This document shows, piece after piece, positions 51,345-63,786 of a stretch of 64,000 nt of DNA. Made by a program: the position numbers and the translations under genes. Every line of letters starts with the position of its first letter. Position 1 is the first letter of the stretch. Source of the stretch: Allodiplogaster sudhausi (taxonomy: Eukaryota; Nematoda; Chromadorea; Rhabditida; Diplogasteridae); assembly GCA_945643635.1 (NCBI GenBank), contig CALZFC010000017.1, positions 2,702,001-2,766,000 of the forward strand, written 5' to 3'. Under the pieces are notes generated by a model. That model searched no databases and had not been told where the DNA came from. It was given only the letters and a program-made list of their open reading frames with translations.

Positions 51345-53007
51345 GTCAGCCCGCACCTCTGCGATGACATCCAAGAGTACAGCGTCTTTGCACTCCTTCC
51401 ACCGGTCGTTGTCAAGGACAAGGGGGAAGAGAAGCACGACGCCAAGTATCTTCTCTTGACCGCCCGGGTTGGTCTTGGCGGGAAATTGGAATTTGAATAT
51501 TTGTCTTTATGGCTTGAAAATATTCAAATTCAAATGCAAAAAAAAATTACAGCTCGACTCCTTCGGCATCATTCCTGAATCATCTCCTGCAGCCATTTCG
51601 TCGCTAACCTCGGTGATCACACTGCTCACAGTCGCAAAGGTTCGAACTTTTTTTTGAAGGGAGCCAAAAACTCTCATTTGAATTCGCGCCTTTTTGCCTG
51701 ACTGAAGGAAGAAAGAGCATGTGATTTTGAGAGACGCGAATATAATTGTCGGGAAAACTAAAATAGATTACGGTTGAATTTTGTGATCGTTTAAGCCGCT
51801 TTAGATATTTTTTGTAGCTATTCTCATATTTGAGCATTTATATGGAGATTTTTATTGGTATTTTTAATTATTATTTTAGGCTGTCGGTGACAACTGGCGC
51901 GAATTTCAAACTGCGGCCGAAGACAGCAACCATCGACTCCTGTTTGCCTTCCTTCACGGGGTATGTTAAGATAGCCGAGGGAGGGGGAGGGGGTCTGCCC
52001 CACACTCAATTTTGGGGCCCTTCGGGCCACCCTTTTAATCCTGCCTCAAATTATCTCTTCCAACAAATCGTATTGTACCTATATTCAACACACCCGGGAA
52101 TAGAGGAGATACATATATATTGTCTTGAAGCGGAGCTTTGTTATATTGAATATAGAGCGATTTAATATGGAAAAGATAAGAAAGAAAGAATCGAATTCAG
52201 GAATCATTCGACTACATTGGCAGCACTCGTCTGGTCTATGATATGGAGTCAGTTATTTTTTTATCAACTTTCCATTTTTTTATTATTATGGTATAATTTA
52301 TTTTTTTACCGAAATAAAGTGCTCCCGTTTTTTTTAGAAATGGCCGCTTCCCTTCGTGGATGATGCATGACACAGCCCCCTCAAAGGATCACCCGGAGAG
52401 CATTAATCTAACTCAGGTTACTAAAAAGTAGAATGAAATTAAATAATGTAAAAAAAATTAACAAACATTTTTTGACGACATTTAGATGGATACAAGCACA
52501 TTTTAGCTTAAAGTTTCCATTAACCTACACAATTACGCAATTATTACCGTAGAATTTGTTGTGGCGCAACAGATTTAAAAAATATTCTGGAAAAGCATTA
52601 AAAGTGGAGTAATATTGATTGTATATTAAAAATTAAACATAAGTAATTTACAGCTCTCTTTCGCGCTCGAACTGCAGCAGCTGGACATTGGCGACACTCT
52701 CTACATCCATGCGGACGGCGAGAACGTTCAGAAGCCAGGCAACGAAGTCAAGGTACTGTGGATCTGAGCAGGGTATTACGGTAGTTTTGAGCGAAGGGGA
52801 TTACAGGTAGATTTCATTAGATTGGATTTGTGTTCAGCGATTACGGCAGGGTCAAAAGGTTGGCGCTAAGAATAGGAGGAAGAAGTAGAGGAATGATATT
52901 CATATTCAACATTAAAGGACTTTGTAATCAGTGAAATTGACTTTGAAATTTTTGCCAAAATACATTCTCTGATTTCGTCCCTGTGTATATCTCTCTTTAT
53001 TTCTCTC

Positions 53008-53053
<46 letters not shown>

Positions 53054-55407
53054 GTCAGATGCGCTCGGCTGCCTCAACACTGAACCGTTCCCTTGCTGCG
53101 TCCTCCGTCCGCCGCCTCGACTCCTCCCGTCTCTCCTCCACTGCAGTCCTCCCTCCCTCGTCGCTGCACACTCTGCTCAAAAAAGACAGAGCCATCCCCT
53201 CCATGATGATGACGTCATTCGGAAAGGAGTACACCAACAGGTATAAGCAGAAATGGAGAATATCTTTTTTTTACTTCCAGAAGAATGAAAAAATTCTGGC
53301 AAAATTTTTGACAATAATTTTTTAAAATTAATTTTGTTTGGCAGCAATACACCAGGAATATATTCTTTTCTTTAGGCTTTCACCGAGTTAATTTAGAGCG
53401 TTCAAAATGCAGTAATGCGCTTACATCATTTAGAGATAAAGGCAATTTGCGTAGGCTAGATGAAATTAGAGAGGAGGGAGGGAGAGAAAGAGAGAGAGAT
53501 AGAGAAAGAGAGAGGTAGAGAGAGAGAGAGCGAGTAAAATCATGGCATATTAAAGACACCTCAACTCTGGCGCCGACCGAGTGGCGCCAGAAGACTCGCC
53601 GAAAGTGAAGCAGACGATCAAGGCGGCCGCGACCGCCGTTGTCGCACTGGCCGCCGAGCACGTACAACTACGGAAGGGTGACGCGATTCTAGTGGATGAG
53701 GCATGGGTAAGGGGCCATCTTTTAGAAGGGACGTCTTTTAGAAGGGTCGTCTTTTAGAACTGCTGTCTTTTAGAAGGACTGTCTTTTAGGGTTAACAGAA
53801 AAAAATATATGTTTATACATGTTCTATTAACTCTAAAAATAACTTATTACATATAATTTTTTAACACAAAAATTACAAAAAAAAATTAATATCTTTAAAA
53901 TAGTTTCCTTGAAAGAATATATCGAGAGAAAAAAGAAATTGTTCTGAATTAATTTTTAATTTTCTGCTTGCAGGTGGACACGCTGTATGACTGCTTCATC
54001 GGCCAAGCGGACTGGCACTCCTGCGACTACTTCAAGGCACTCTTCTCTGCGAACTCTACGCTCACTCGCCATGAATTCTCGAGCAAGGAAGGTGATTAAG
54101 GGTTGCGAGAGATTTTTCAGATTGATTATTCTTCTTTTTCCCTTATCAATTATAAGTCTTGGGATTTGATGCGCGAGGTATATCAGATTGATCTTTTTCC
54201 CCTTATCAATTATAAGTCTTGGGATTTGATAATCTCTTTTATCTCTTTAAATGATTTTTCACATCAGTATTTTGGGAAATGGTTTATAGATAAAATTGTG
54301 ATTAAATGTGGAATATGTTTTGTGATTTGAAAAAAAGAAAATAATACTTTGACTCTGTCCTTGTCTAGGTACGTCAACGTACATTGGCGCAGATGGCGCT
54401 TCCGTGGTGCGCGCCCTGACTGGCGCACTTCTGGTGCGAGCGACCGGAGATCGAAACGGAACGAAGAATGTCAACAACGCCGACCAATGCAAGCAGATCG
54501 ACAACAAACAGAATGTGCGTTGTTTGGAAGCGGATTATACAAGTTTACAACAAAGGTGGTACACTTAAATTCGTTCATGTTTTCACCGTGGCGTATTGCC
54601 AAAAAGTTGGACCGAGGTTTCTTCATGTCCCTAGTTCGATGCCGCTCAAAGAGCAATGTTTTGCACCCTATTGTTCAACCCTATTTTGCATAATGCTGGG
54701 ATAGGCACGCATATTTTTTCACACCCAGTTTCATTTCTTTACTTACTACAGATCAACTCGTACTTTTGGCAATTGGATCCGGCGCTGAACAAGTCCTTCT
54801 GCTATCGTACGAACGTCTTCCAGATATCGGCGCACTCGCCTGCGTTCCTAAGATGTATTTTTTTCTGCTTGTTTTTCTGAAATATTGAAAATGTATTTCA
54901 GCTTTGTTAGTAAATTTTGTTATTTCTGAAAGATAACGCAACTCTTTCTTTCTTCTTTTTTTGCAGCTGACAATATGCCTGTCTTTAAAATATTTACAAC
55001 TAGCTGTTTCCTATTTTATAACTTTTTTTTTAAATATAAGCTGAATTCTTTTCCAGGTTCAATGTATTCTGAATTATTTTATTTTATTTTACTATAAATT
55101 GAATTCAATCCATTTTCAATATATTCTTCGGATTTTTTTTATATTTGATATGTTTGATTCTATTATAAGTTTAATTTGTTTTTTTTAATTTCTAGATCCT
55201 GCATCCGTCTCGCCATATCCAATGTGGACAGAGTCCTTCTATACGATGGAGACTCCGCGACTCTTTCTCATTGAGAAGACGCCCTTCGAGTGGCAGATGA
55301 TGGCCATTGGTGTCGTGGTCGCGACCGTTTCCGCACTCCTCGTTGGCAGGGTCAATGACGACTCGTTCGTGGTCGATGAGGGAGAAGCGGATGCCGAGCC
55401 ACTCTAA
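48604..55407 (+). CDS. aph-2: Nicastrin, gamma-secretase subunit (737 aa, 20 exons)
   Basis: Exons: 48604..48631, 48764..48843, 49056..49134, 49355..49505, 49838..49971, 50250..50419, 50705..50776, 51000..51076, 51350..51467, 51553..51639, 51880..51960, 52201..52247, 52338..52416, 52654..52752, 53059..53240, 53556..53706, 53974..54091, 54369..54514, 54752..54854, 55196..55407; phases agree throughout. The 28-base first exon and exon 2 give a signal peptide (ALVVYATLLASFTSA). Lumenal landmarks: NGTHQFGCQ, CYETYNHRD, SSAVCMRRQ, LTARLDSFGIIPESSPAA, the hallmark ESFDYIGSTRLVYDME, PPSSLHTLL, WTES, then one membrane helix (MMAIGVVVATVSALLVG) and a short cytosolic tail. Length fits the family (about 710-720 aa). 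Nicastrin is the substrate-gating, structural subunit of presenilin gamma-secretase, which cleaves Notch. The symbol is the C. elegans name. Confidence 0.95.
53707..53800 (+). repeat. Short minisatellite in nicastrin intron 16
   Basis: About five copies of GTCTTTTAGAAGGGAC (17-base period) starting right behind the splice donor. Confidence 0.75.
54095..54230 (+). repeat. Two-copy tandem repeat in nicastrin intron 17
   Basis: Two units of about 65 bases sharing CAGATTGAT, CCTTATCAATTATAAGTC and TTGGGATTTGAT. Confidence 0.7.
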
Positions 55408-56480
55408 GCGGAGGCCCGACCTGGTCCCGACCAAACCATATCCCGCAACTCATATCTCACACCCAACAATGCAACCAACCATATCCCAAATCTAACCATG
55501 AATTTTTTTAGCAAGTGAGCGGAGCTTATGAGACCCAAGTCTTTAGAAAACCCAAAACCCATCAAAAAACCACCTCACAAGGCGACGGGTCCATGCGAAC
55601 GAAGAAGCATTGCCGGTTTATCAATTATTAATTTATTTATTCGAAGCTGGGCTTGTTAATGATTTGTACATATAAATTGATGCAAAAAATTTTATTTACA
55701 TGATCGTTTGAGCATCTGGTTAAGCGCATTTCTCTATTAAATCAGCATCACTAACACATTTCCATGCTTTCTTCTCTATGCATTCCTCTGTCTTTTTAGC
55801 TTTCAGGTCTAATTTTTTATCTGCAATTGCCGTTATCTGAGCGAGAAGGAAATGCTGAGTGCTATCTTTTGCTTACTATCTCTATTTCGTATTGAACTGG
55901 CGCTGTATTGAGCTGTAATAACAGTATTTTTTAACAATTAAAGGCCAAATCAAATAGTTTATTTTCTCCGCCGCTGATTTCGTTGTTGTAAATGTCTGTT
56001 GGAAATTGTTGATGACTACAACTAACTTTTTGTTTTTGTGTATCACCATTTTTCTCGCCTATCACAATGTGGGCGCACGCCTCTCTTGGCCTTAAAACTG
56101 TGATCTCATCAGATATGAAGTTAACCAAAAGGATAAAAAATGTGGCGAAACGTGTTGTGGTGATATTGGAGCAGTTTATGAGCCTGCTCCAGAGGAAGTC
56201 AGGCTTGGTAATCAACCAGTTGAGATATATCTAATTCGTAAAACAAAATTTCTTATATATCCAGTTCGTAAAAATATTGATGTATATCTTATTCGTAAAA
56301 CAAATTTGATGCGGATCCATTTGGTAAAAAGGAAAGGGAATGAATGGGTCATGATCGTAGAACTACGGCTGTATGACTGCGGTGGGATTAACAAGTGGCT
56401 TTGCCGTTTTCAAAAACTTTCATGCGATCATTTGCAGAGCTCTCAAAAACGATCGATAATTGTTATGGATATTTATTGAT
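55408..56480 (+). other. Intergenic DNA between nicastrin and COA6
   Basis: No exon chain found. A minus-strand 94-codon frame (55,931-56,215) lacks splice context. Contains short direct repeats ATATATCTAATTCGTAAAAC at about 56,226-56,300 (three degenerate copies). Confidence 0.4.
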
Positions 56481-56490
56481 TACTTTTTAG
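56481..56490 (+). promoter_or_regulatory. Candidate trans-splice acceptor for COA6
   Basis: TACTTTTTAG 35 bases before the COA6 ATG, with no partner donor seen upstream. Confidence 0.4.
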
Positions 56491-56525
56491 GCTTGAACTC
56501 GCCTCCTTCGGCGCAGAGAGTTCGC

Positions 56526-56753
56526 ATGCCCGAGGACAATACAGCATTGAAAGCGGATCGTCGCAAGTGTCATCAGGTTCGAAATACCATTCTCATTTAT
56601 CTCTGCCTCTCTCTTTTCCCTCTCCCTCTCTCCCCTTTCTCTCTCTCTCTCTCTATTCCATTACTCTCGCTCTGCTCGCTTTCTGTTCTCTTTTCTCTTT
56701 CTCCGTATGGCCAACCCGGTTCTGTCGTTGTCTCCTTTCTATCTATGCATGTC

Positions 56754-56803
<50 letters not shown>

Positions 56804-57522
56804 TTCTCTTTCATTCCTTCTCCATCTATCTCGCACTACCTCCTTTCCCCTTTCTTATGTGAGATTGGGCCACAATAAGTTATGGAGACAAAAGTGTAAA
56901 GTTTTTCATAAATGGCAGGAACGCGACCGTTATTTCGCTTGTCTCGACGTTCTGCTGGACGCAGGTATTTAAGATTTGCAAGTGTTCTTTTTTCTCCCTG
57001 AAATTTAAGTAGAATTTTTTTTAAATAGAATTGCTGGCTATTAAATTAAATTAAATAATAATGTGAAATAAATACTGACAATTTAAATATTTTCATGAAT
57101 TTTTTTTTCAGTGAAAAAGAAACTATTTTCGTGAACAGATACATATATTTTCGTTAAACACTTCTTTGCACCTTCTGCAGGAAAGTCGAACGAAGTGGCA
57201 TTGGCGGCGTGCGGCGCCGAGCTCCGCGCCTTCGAGAACGCGTGCCCCGCGTCGTGGGTCGGCCACTTCACTAGGAAGCACGACTTTGAGAGGTAAGCTT
57301 TATCATATCAGATTGTTTTATAGCGGCGTTGTTTTCAGCAGCTTTCTTTTTTTTAGAAATTGACTTAAAAAAACTATACGGCCAGTTAATGTAATAAAAA
57401 AAATTTACATTAATTAAAACAGCTTCTCTTTCAGATACAAGGCGCAGCTCGTCGAGCAAGGCGTGAATATTGCTGACGGCAAAGTGCTCGGCGGCAGCGA
57501 TGGCGGCAAGAATAATCAATAA
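56526..57522 (+). CDS. coa-6: COA6-like cytochrome c oxidase assembly factor (98 aa)
   Basis: Exons 56526..56576, 56919..56964, 57181..57292, 57435..57522, all phases consistent. The protein has the COA6 twin-cysteine pattern: C-x9-C in KCHQERDRYFACLD and C-x10-C in ACGAELRAFENACPASW, the latter followed by WVGHFTRKHDFERYK. COA6 is a small soluble protein of the mitochondrial intermembrane space, imported by the Mia40 disulfide relay, that helps load copper into subunit COX2. The order of cysteines, the C-x9-C/C-x10-C spacing and the total length fit that family rather than other CHCH proteins. The stop lies 78 bases before the next gene's first ATG, and a repeated CAATAATA(A/G)GCTCCGCCC (two copies) fills that gap. 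Confidence 0.85.
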
Positions 57523-57600
57523 TAGGCTCCGCCCTCTTTCCGAAATCAATAATAAGCTCCGCCCCCTTCTCACGCTCTTCTTACGTCATCAATTGCCATC
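57523..57600 (+). other. 78-bp intercistronic gap
   Basis: Contains two copies of a 25-base unit around AATCAATAATAAGCTCCGCCC, overlapping the COA6 stop codon, and a pyrimidine-rich run CTTCTCACGCTCTTCTTAC. No AATAAA and no clean TTTCAG are present, so operon processing would have to use a weak site here. Confidence 0.5.
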
Positions 57601-60600
57601 ATGCAACGCAGTTTACTGCTCGCACTTTTCTTCTTCTTCTTCTTCTCCAAAATCAACACCACAACAAGAACGACACAATTTGTCCGTAACACCACAATCG
57701 ACGAACTCGGGTTCAACACGACAGGCGGCGACGAATCGGGTATATTCACAAATTTTAAAATTCCTTTTTTTTTACTAGTCATATTTTCGCATTAATTAAT
57801 TGAAAAAATCCCAAAATGTTCGAAAGTTTTTTATCGATTCGCTCGAATTGTTTTATATTTAAAAAAAAATTTGATAGATTTTTATTGCTTAAACCGCTTA
57901 AGACATGGAAACGGCAGCCGAAAAACAGTGAAGCGGTTGTTGCGAGATCCTCGCAGGGCAAAGAGAAGGGCGAGCCGGAGACGAGAGGAGGAGAATGGTG
58001 GACAAATAATACACCATTCTCGAAGGAAGAAGCAGAGAAAGCGCTGAAACAGATTCGGCGACTCCGTGTGGTAATTAATGTTTTATCATTATTGTTTTTT
58101 TTTCTTGAAATTGTTACATATTACTTCTGGAAACAAAGGGGGGAAAATGTTTTGAAAATGGACAATGAGAGCAGATTTGCAAGTTATCGAATAAGTATGC
58201 TCGTTGTCAACTAAAAAGTGATGATTTCATTCATTCATTTCATTTATTTGCGGCAGTTGTCAAGCGCACGTGATGATATAGTAAATAGATATATAATGTT
58301 TAAAAAAAACGATATGTAAGAGGAGAGTATGCGATGGCGTTGAGGTGATTAGCCAGTTGGGGGCTGTGGATTTGATTCTGGATATTACAAGACTTGCTGT
58401 TCATTGTAATATTTCAAGGGTAATATGCACGAATAAAACTAATAAAACGACAAATTATCATTAATGAACATTACTTAAAAACTAACTTAATGAGGATATT
58501 ATTTGCAGAGTGAAATTCGCCCTCTGAGTGAAATAACTCAGGATAACGTTGAGAAGTTTATAGCAGGAGAAGCTGATAAAGTTCCTTCCGGAACTATTGC
58601 TGAATTAAGGTTTGATGTTGCGACTATTTCTCTCTATGTTTCGCTCTCTCTCTCTCTTTCTCGCTTTGTTTTATTCTCTTTATCTCTTTCTATCTTTCAT
58701 TCTCTCATCTCTCACCTAGTTCTATTTACACCTCATCCAGTCCCACCAGAGGAATTGAGTAAAAACTGTTGCCATTGTACTTATCTTAAAATAATGATGT
58801 TCTTTAGTTTTCCACATAGGCAAAATGCAAGAGTAAGTCTGGAAAAATAGATTACTGTAAAAAATAATATTGAGGGAAAAAAATAGACAAATAAATAAAT
58901 AGTAAACTCAGGGGCCGCGCCATGTTTCCGGAGCTCCGCTCACTTTCTCGCTCTCTTAATTCCGTGACGCCAACAGAGGCTTTTCAACTAGTTGATGCAG
59001 CCATCGAGGAACGGTAAAATGTTTTTATTTTATTTATTTATACATTTTAAAAATATTTGTTATTATAAGCACAACATCTGATATTGATTTTTAGTATATG
59101 TTTTTTTTCTCCTTCTTCATCTATCTTTTATCTAGCGAGACAAGCAGCGGCGACGATGAAAACCAACGTATCGAACTGGCCGCCGTGCAGAAAACCTTCA
59201 AAAGGCTTCCCGGGCCGCTCAGTGAGGCGGGAGGTTTGAATTTTATTTTTATCCTTAATTTTTTTTCTTCCGCTTCTTGAGGAAGTATCCGGCGATTAAT
59301 TCTTCAGTAGCGCGCTAGAGAACCAGTTTGATTGCGCGCGTTCATAAAGTTGCCTGTCGCTCGGTCGAACATATGAAATAGGAGGGCTGCTCTGGCCTAG
59401 CGTAGCTAGTTTTCACGTCGCTATTGCTCAGAATGTAATGGAAGAAAATCGCTCCAACCTTCTGGATATATCTTTTTCGCCAAGATCAACTTATCCATAT
59501 AGAAAAAAAAATCCCAAGGTTAATTATTCCCCGGATACCTCCTTTAATATAAAAAAAGCCAAATGTTCATATTACCAGATGCGTTGATGGCTTGCGCAAG
59601 ATGAGAAGCCGCAACAATTCCGTCTTCTGTGAAGAAACTGCCGACAATGAAGAGGACCGAAGTGGCTGCTGCACATACATCTGGAAAGAGGAGACTGGAA
59701 GGCATTCAGGTGGGGAGAGAGACAGAGAGAAAGAAAGACTTGAGAGAGAGAGACGAGAGAGATTGATAAAGAGAGAAAGGAAATGGAGAGAGATTGAGAA
59801 AAAGAGAGAGGAGAGATTAAGAGGGAGAGGACGAGAGAGACAGAGAGGGAAAGAGACACAGAGAGACAGGAGACGAGAGAGATTGAGAAAGAGAGAGGGA
59901 GAGAGGATATATTAAAGGAGAGAAAGAGAGAGGAGAGATTAAGAGGGAGAGACAGAGAGGGAGAGGGAGGGAGGGAGCAAGCTGACCATGAGTATAGGCA
60001 GAGATGATGTAAATCTATATTAATCTGTAGATTTGCATTTCTATTGGATCTAAAAGCGTTCATTTCGCTTCAATAGACCAGTGAGTGAATAAACCTAATG
60101 AATTCCTCGATTCTAGAGATTTCTTCTCTGCCTCGGACATCTCCGTCTTTCCGCGCCATGACTGCGAGCCATTTGTCTGGGAAGATGGGAAGTGGTCGGT
60201 GAATACAGCGGCTGAGGTCGCCACCTCAGCTCGACTCCCCTTCAATCTCTTCAAGAACAGAGTGAGTTGAGAGTTGGTCACAAAACCAGAATGATGTGTG
60301 TAATAGTTTCTCAAATACTTCATCTACATATTTGTAGAGAAGTTTAGCTGCGAAGGAAAGCCATAATAATATAACACATGTTATATAATGATAAAATGTA
60401 ACCAGTCTAGTTCTTTTCCGAACAAAAATTTTATTTAATATGTTCAATTATTTATATATAAATAAATGTATTTAATCAACGCCCATTATGAGCCACGCAA
60501 GCTCCTCGCCTGGTTCGTACGAGGAGATGACAAAGCTGGATTGCGCCGTGCCTTCGCCTCTTGTAGAAGAGATGCTATATCCACTTGTGCGGTTAGTATA

Positions 60601-61635
60601 TATTTATATTACATTATATTGTATTGTATGTATATTATAAATGATTTACTGCTTTAACTTAATTTTAGTATTTAATTTACCTTTGATAATTTGCCTTACT
60701 TATAAAAGTATGAACTTTTGTTAGAGCGATATTCTATTCTGTTCTCTTTCACCCTCAGGCAGAGTTGAAAAATGTCTGACCCATGACAGGGTTGTAACGC
60801 CCCGACCATAGGCACGGAACACATTGTAACCCCCCGGAATGGCCATTTTTCACTTTATATTCCCCCGTTTTATCATCAATGTTTCACATTGTCACCCCCT
60901 CCCCCCGGCCCAAGTTCAGAGGCAGTATTTCAGCACTGCCCTCTGGCAATCTTCTCTATCTTCATTTCATTCCTCCTTCCTCCCAGTGCCTCTGGCGGTT
61001 GTCTCCGTCGTCTCTCTCAGAAGGAAGTTTCTGAAGCGGGTCTTCCTCTCCGTGCAGCATCCCCTTTCATGAAAAGACTGCCCGAACTCGCCGGCGCTTT
61101 CGAAGAGTACGCAAAGGAGCGGCAGGAGAAGGAATGTAAGTTGGCAATTCTTTTTTTTTATTTGTTTTTTTTTAAATATTTTTTTCTCCATTAATGAACG
61201 GCTAATCTCGTAACTTATATCTCCTTTTTTTAAATCTATTGGTTGGATACTATTTGGCGTTTTTCTTAAATAATGTGATTATTATTGTTATTTTCATTAT
61301 TATAATTTTTTATTATAATAATTATCATTATGTATCATTATTTTATTGTTAATTATTGTTCATAAAATTTTGTATATCATTAATTATTATTTTAAATATT
61401 ACTATTTATCTCCCCTTTGTATTTCCATTACTTCAGTGAGCCGCTACATCGAGAGCATCACATTGCTGAAAGCGATCATTTCGGCTCGAAAACCCCTACC
61501 GCCCGCCGAGAAAATGGTCGTAGTTGACTCACTCAACATCCACCAACAGTGCAAAGATGCCCGTGGCATTTTGAGGTCAGGGGGGCGGGGGCTAATTAAT
61601 TTGATTTTTTCTCTCTTTCTCTCTCACTTTCACTA

Positions 61636-61671
<36 letters not shown>

Positions 61672-62351
61672 CATTTCTTCCTTTCTCTGTCGTGACATCA
61701 CGTACCTTACACGTCCTAACTAGAGATTTTCGGAATAAATATATAAAATGTGATTACATGAAATTTGATGGATGATAAATAAATGATAATTATGAATTAA
61801 TTCCCAGTGCCATTCGCAAGTACGGCTTCGAACGTATCTTCTATATCTTTCGCCAAGACGTGCAGTACCAGGCGCCAATTGTGAACGCGATCCAGACCAT
61901 GGGCAGAAAGGATGTCACTGTCTTCTCGTCTCCTTGGAAGTATGCAATAAAAATTTAATCAATTATTTATTTTTTCATATATGTATCCTTTTTCTCCTTA
62001 TAAAACACTTTTTGTAAAGCTGTTAGATGCGCGCACTGCTGATGGAATACGAATGAAATGGAGCGTACTCCCTTCTGGTGTTGTCGTAGATAAATACATT
62101 AATGAACTAAATTAATTAGTTTTTTTTTTAGATGTCCGAATGATCTGATGGTGCTGTTGGCGGCACTACAAACTGGTGCCAAGATTCTAAGCAACGACTG
62201 CTTTGACCGGGATCGAGGTCAATTTCGACAATTCTGCTCCAAAAATAAGGTAATATGTTATAGTTTTCTAATACCTATGTAATAGCTAACCATGATCATG
62301 GAACTTCCTCACCCTCTCCCTCTAGAGTTCCTATGTCTCTCTCTTTTTCTC

Positions 62352-62402
<51 letters not shown>

Positions 62403-63096
62403 TTCCAATTTCTATTCTAAATATTTACTTTTGGAGGATAGAAAAATGTTAGTGTACTTTCACGTTTTGAGCATCAAGAATTGGCCGACGTCCTTGACAA
62501 CTTCCTTCAAGAATCCTGTCTTCGCTGGGTGAATGATAATGGCCACCTGAAGATTGAGGTTAGCATCTCTCTATTTATTAGTTTTCATTAAATTGAGAAT
62601 TTTTCGACTACTCTCTCAAAATTTGCGCTATTACATTAACATTCATTATTAATAGTATTATTTTCAGCTATTAATTCTTATATATTTATTTCTTTTTCCT
62701 ATCTCCTACTAACATGTTTTTACGAAAAATAAGATGCTGTAGGAAAAATATTTTGTCTTAAACTAAAACTATTACATGGTTATCCTAACAGTAACTGCAA
62801 TTTAGTACCATTTATCAAAAATATATACATATGTTATTCGTAAGCGTAAATAAATTCATTCAGTCTATTGGAGGTTTTTCTTGATTGTAATAAATTCCTA
62901 TCATTTGGCAAAGAAAAATTATTATTTGTATGAGTACATGAATAATTTCATCCTCTAGGAGCATGTGCCCTATTCGAGGAAGCCTTGGATTCCGTCGAAA
63001 GAACAACAACGTCTCATCTTCTTCGCTTCAAGCAAGCCATACACCAAGTTCACCAATCACTTTAGAATCTTCGATCCATTTGAGCTGAGCTGGTAG
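57601..63096 (+). CDS. Protein-only mitochondrial RNase P catalytic subunit (PRORP/MRPP3-like)
   Basis: Well-supported 3' exons: 60493..60591, 61021..61135, 61437..61575, 61808..61939, 62132..62249, 62442..62558, 62959..63096 (stop). They encode a NYN-type nuclease as in PRORP: KMVVVDSLNIHQQC, RIFYIFRQDVQ, NDLMVLLAALQTGAK and the signature SNDCFDRDRGQF (compare TRDLMRDH in human MRPP3), with the expected Asp residues, then HVPYSRKPWIP and a short end. The enzyme cuts 5' leaders from mitochondrial tRNAs. Upstream exons are probable: 58509..58609, 58912..59013, about 59136..59233, about 59601..59709 and 60119..60261; a PPR-like helical region is expected there. Frames around 59,580-59,610 do not join cleanly (a TGA interrupts one reading), and the link from the first ATG exon (57601..57739, hydrophobic, MQRSLLLALFFFFFFS) to 57,934-58,070 is uncertain. 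The classic CxxC zinc pair is not visible. Confidence 0.75.
59720..59975 (+). repeat. GA-rich tract at the 5' side of a PRORP intron
   Basis: About 250 bases of GA-rich repeats beginning eight bases behind the GTGGGG donor. Confidence 0.9.
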
Positions 63097-63343
63097 TAGA
63101 ACAGATCTGTTTTTTTCCAGGTTCCAGGTATGTCTGTTCTTTCCTGATAGTAACTTGTAGGTGCTTTCGAGTTACTAGTAGGTAACTTTAAGAAAAGTGA
63201 CATTAGTTGTTTGGCCAGATATTGGCTACGGATAGAAGCAACCGTTGTTATTTTATTTCTTTTTTTTTGTTATGGCATCATTCTCTTGCAATGTGCCTTG
63301 CTCATAAATTAATTGTGGCCAATTTTCTGGTCAATTTTTTGAG

Positions 63344-63349
63344 AATAAA
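63344..63349 (+). promoter_or_regulatory. Polyadenylation signal AATAAA (PRORP)
   Basis: AATAAA about 250 bases after the stop codon; the only perfect copy in the 3' flank before the next gene. Confidence 0.45.
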
Positions 63350-63786
63350 TTACGTTTCTATCCGATATACATACATTTTTTTTTAAATTGAATTAACGAC
63401 GCTGTTTCCAAAGGTTAAATAGGGCATAGTTTTCTTTTCACGGTATTTTTAAATGTATTTTTGTTCTGCTCATTGAGAAGAGCAGCGGCAGGTTGTGCCT
63501 GCAAGTATTTACTTTGGCCATTTTATTGCTAACCGATTGTAAGGCAAAAATATATATCGTTGAAATTGTGACTATTTTTTACTGACCATTAGAGCAAGAT
63601 GAAGCATTATCGCAAGAGGGTGTGAGAAACGGCAAAAGGAGATGAAGAGGAAAAAGGCTCTTCTCTTGACTTATTCTCACTATCTTAACTCATGGTCATT
63701 TACAGTCTGTTGTAATAACAGACTGAAATGTTTTTAGCATTCTTTTTCTTGGCTGACCAGGCATGAGGATAGTGAGAAAGCTGTTT

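Noticed and set aside
58803..58850. Possible 13-base PRORP micro-exon (GCAAAATGCAAGA) before a GTAAGT donor
   Set aside because: Including it forces an early stop in the following exon, while skipping it joins 58,609 to 58,912 in frame.
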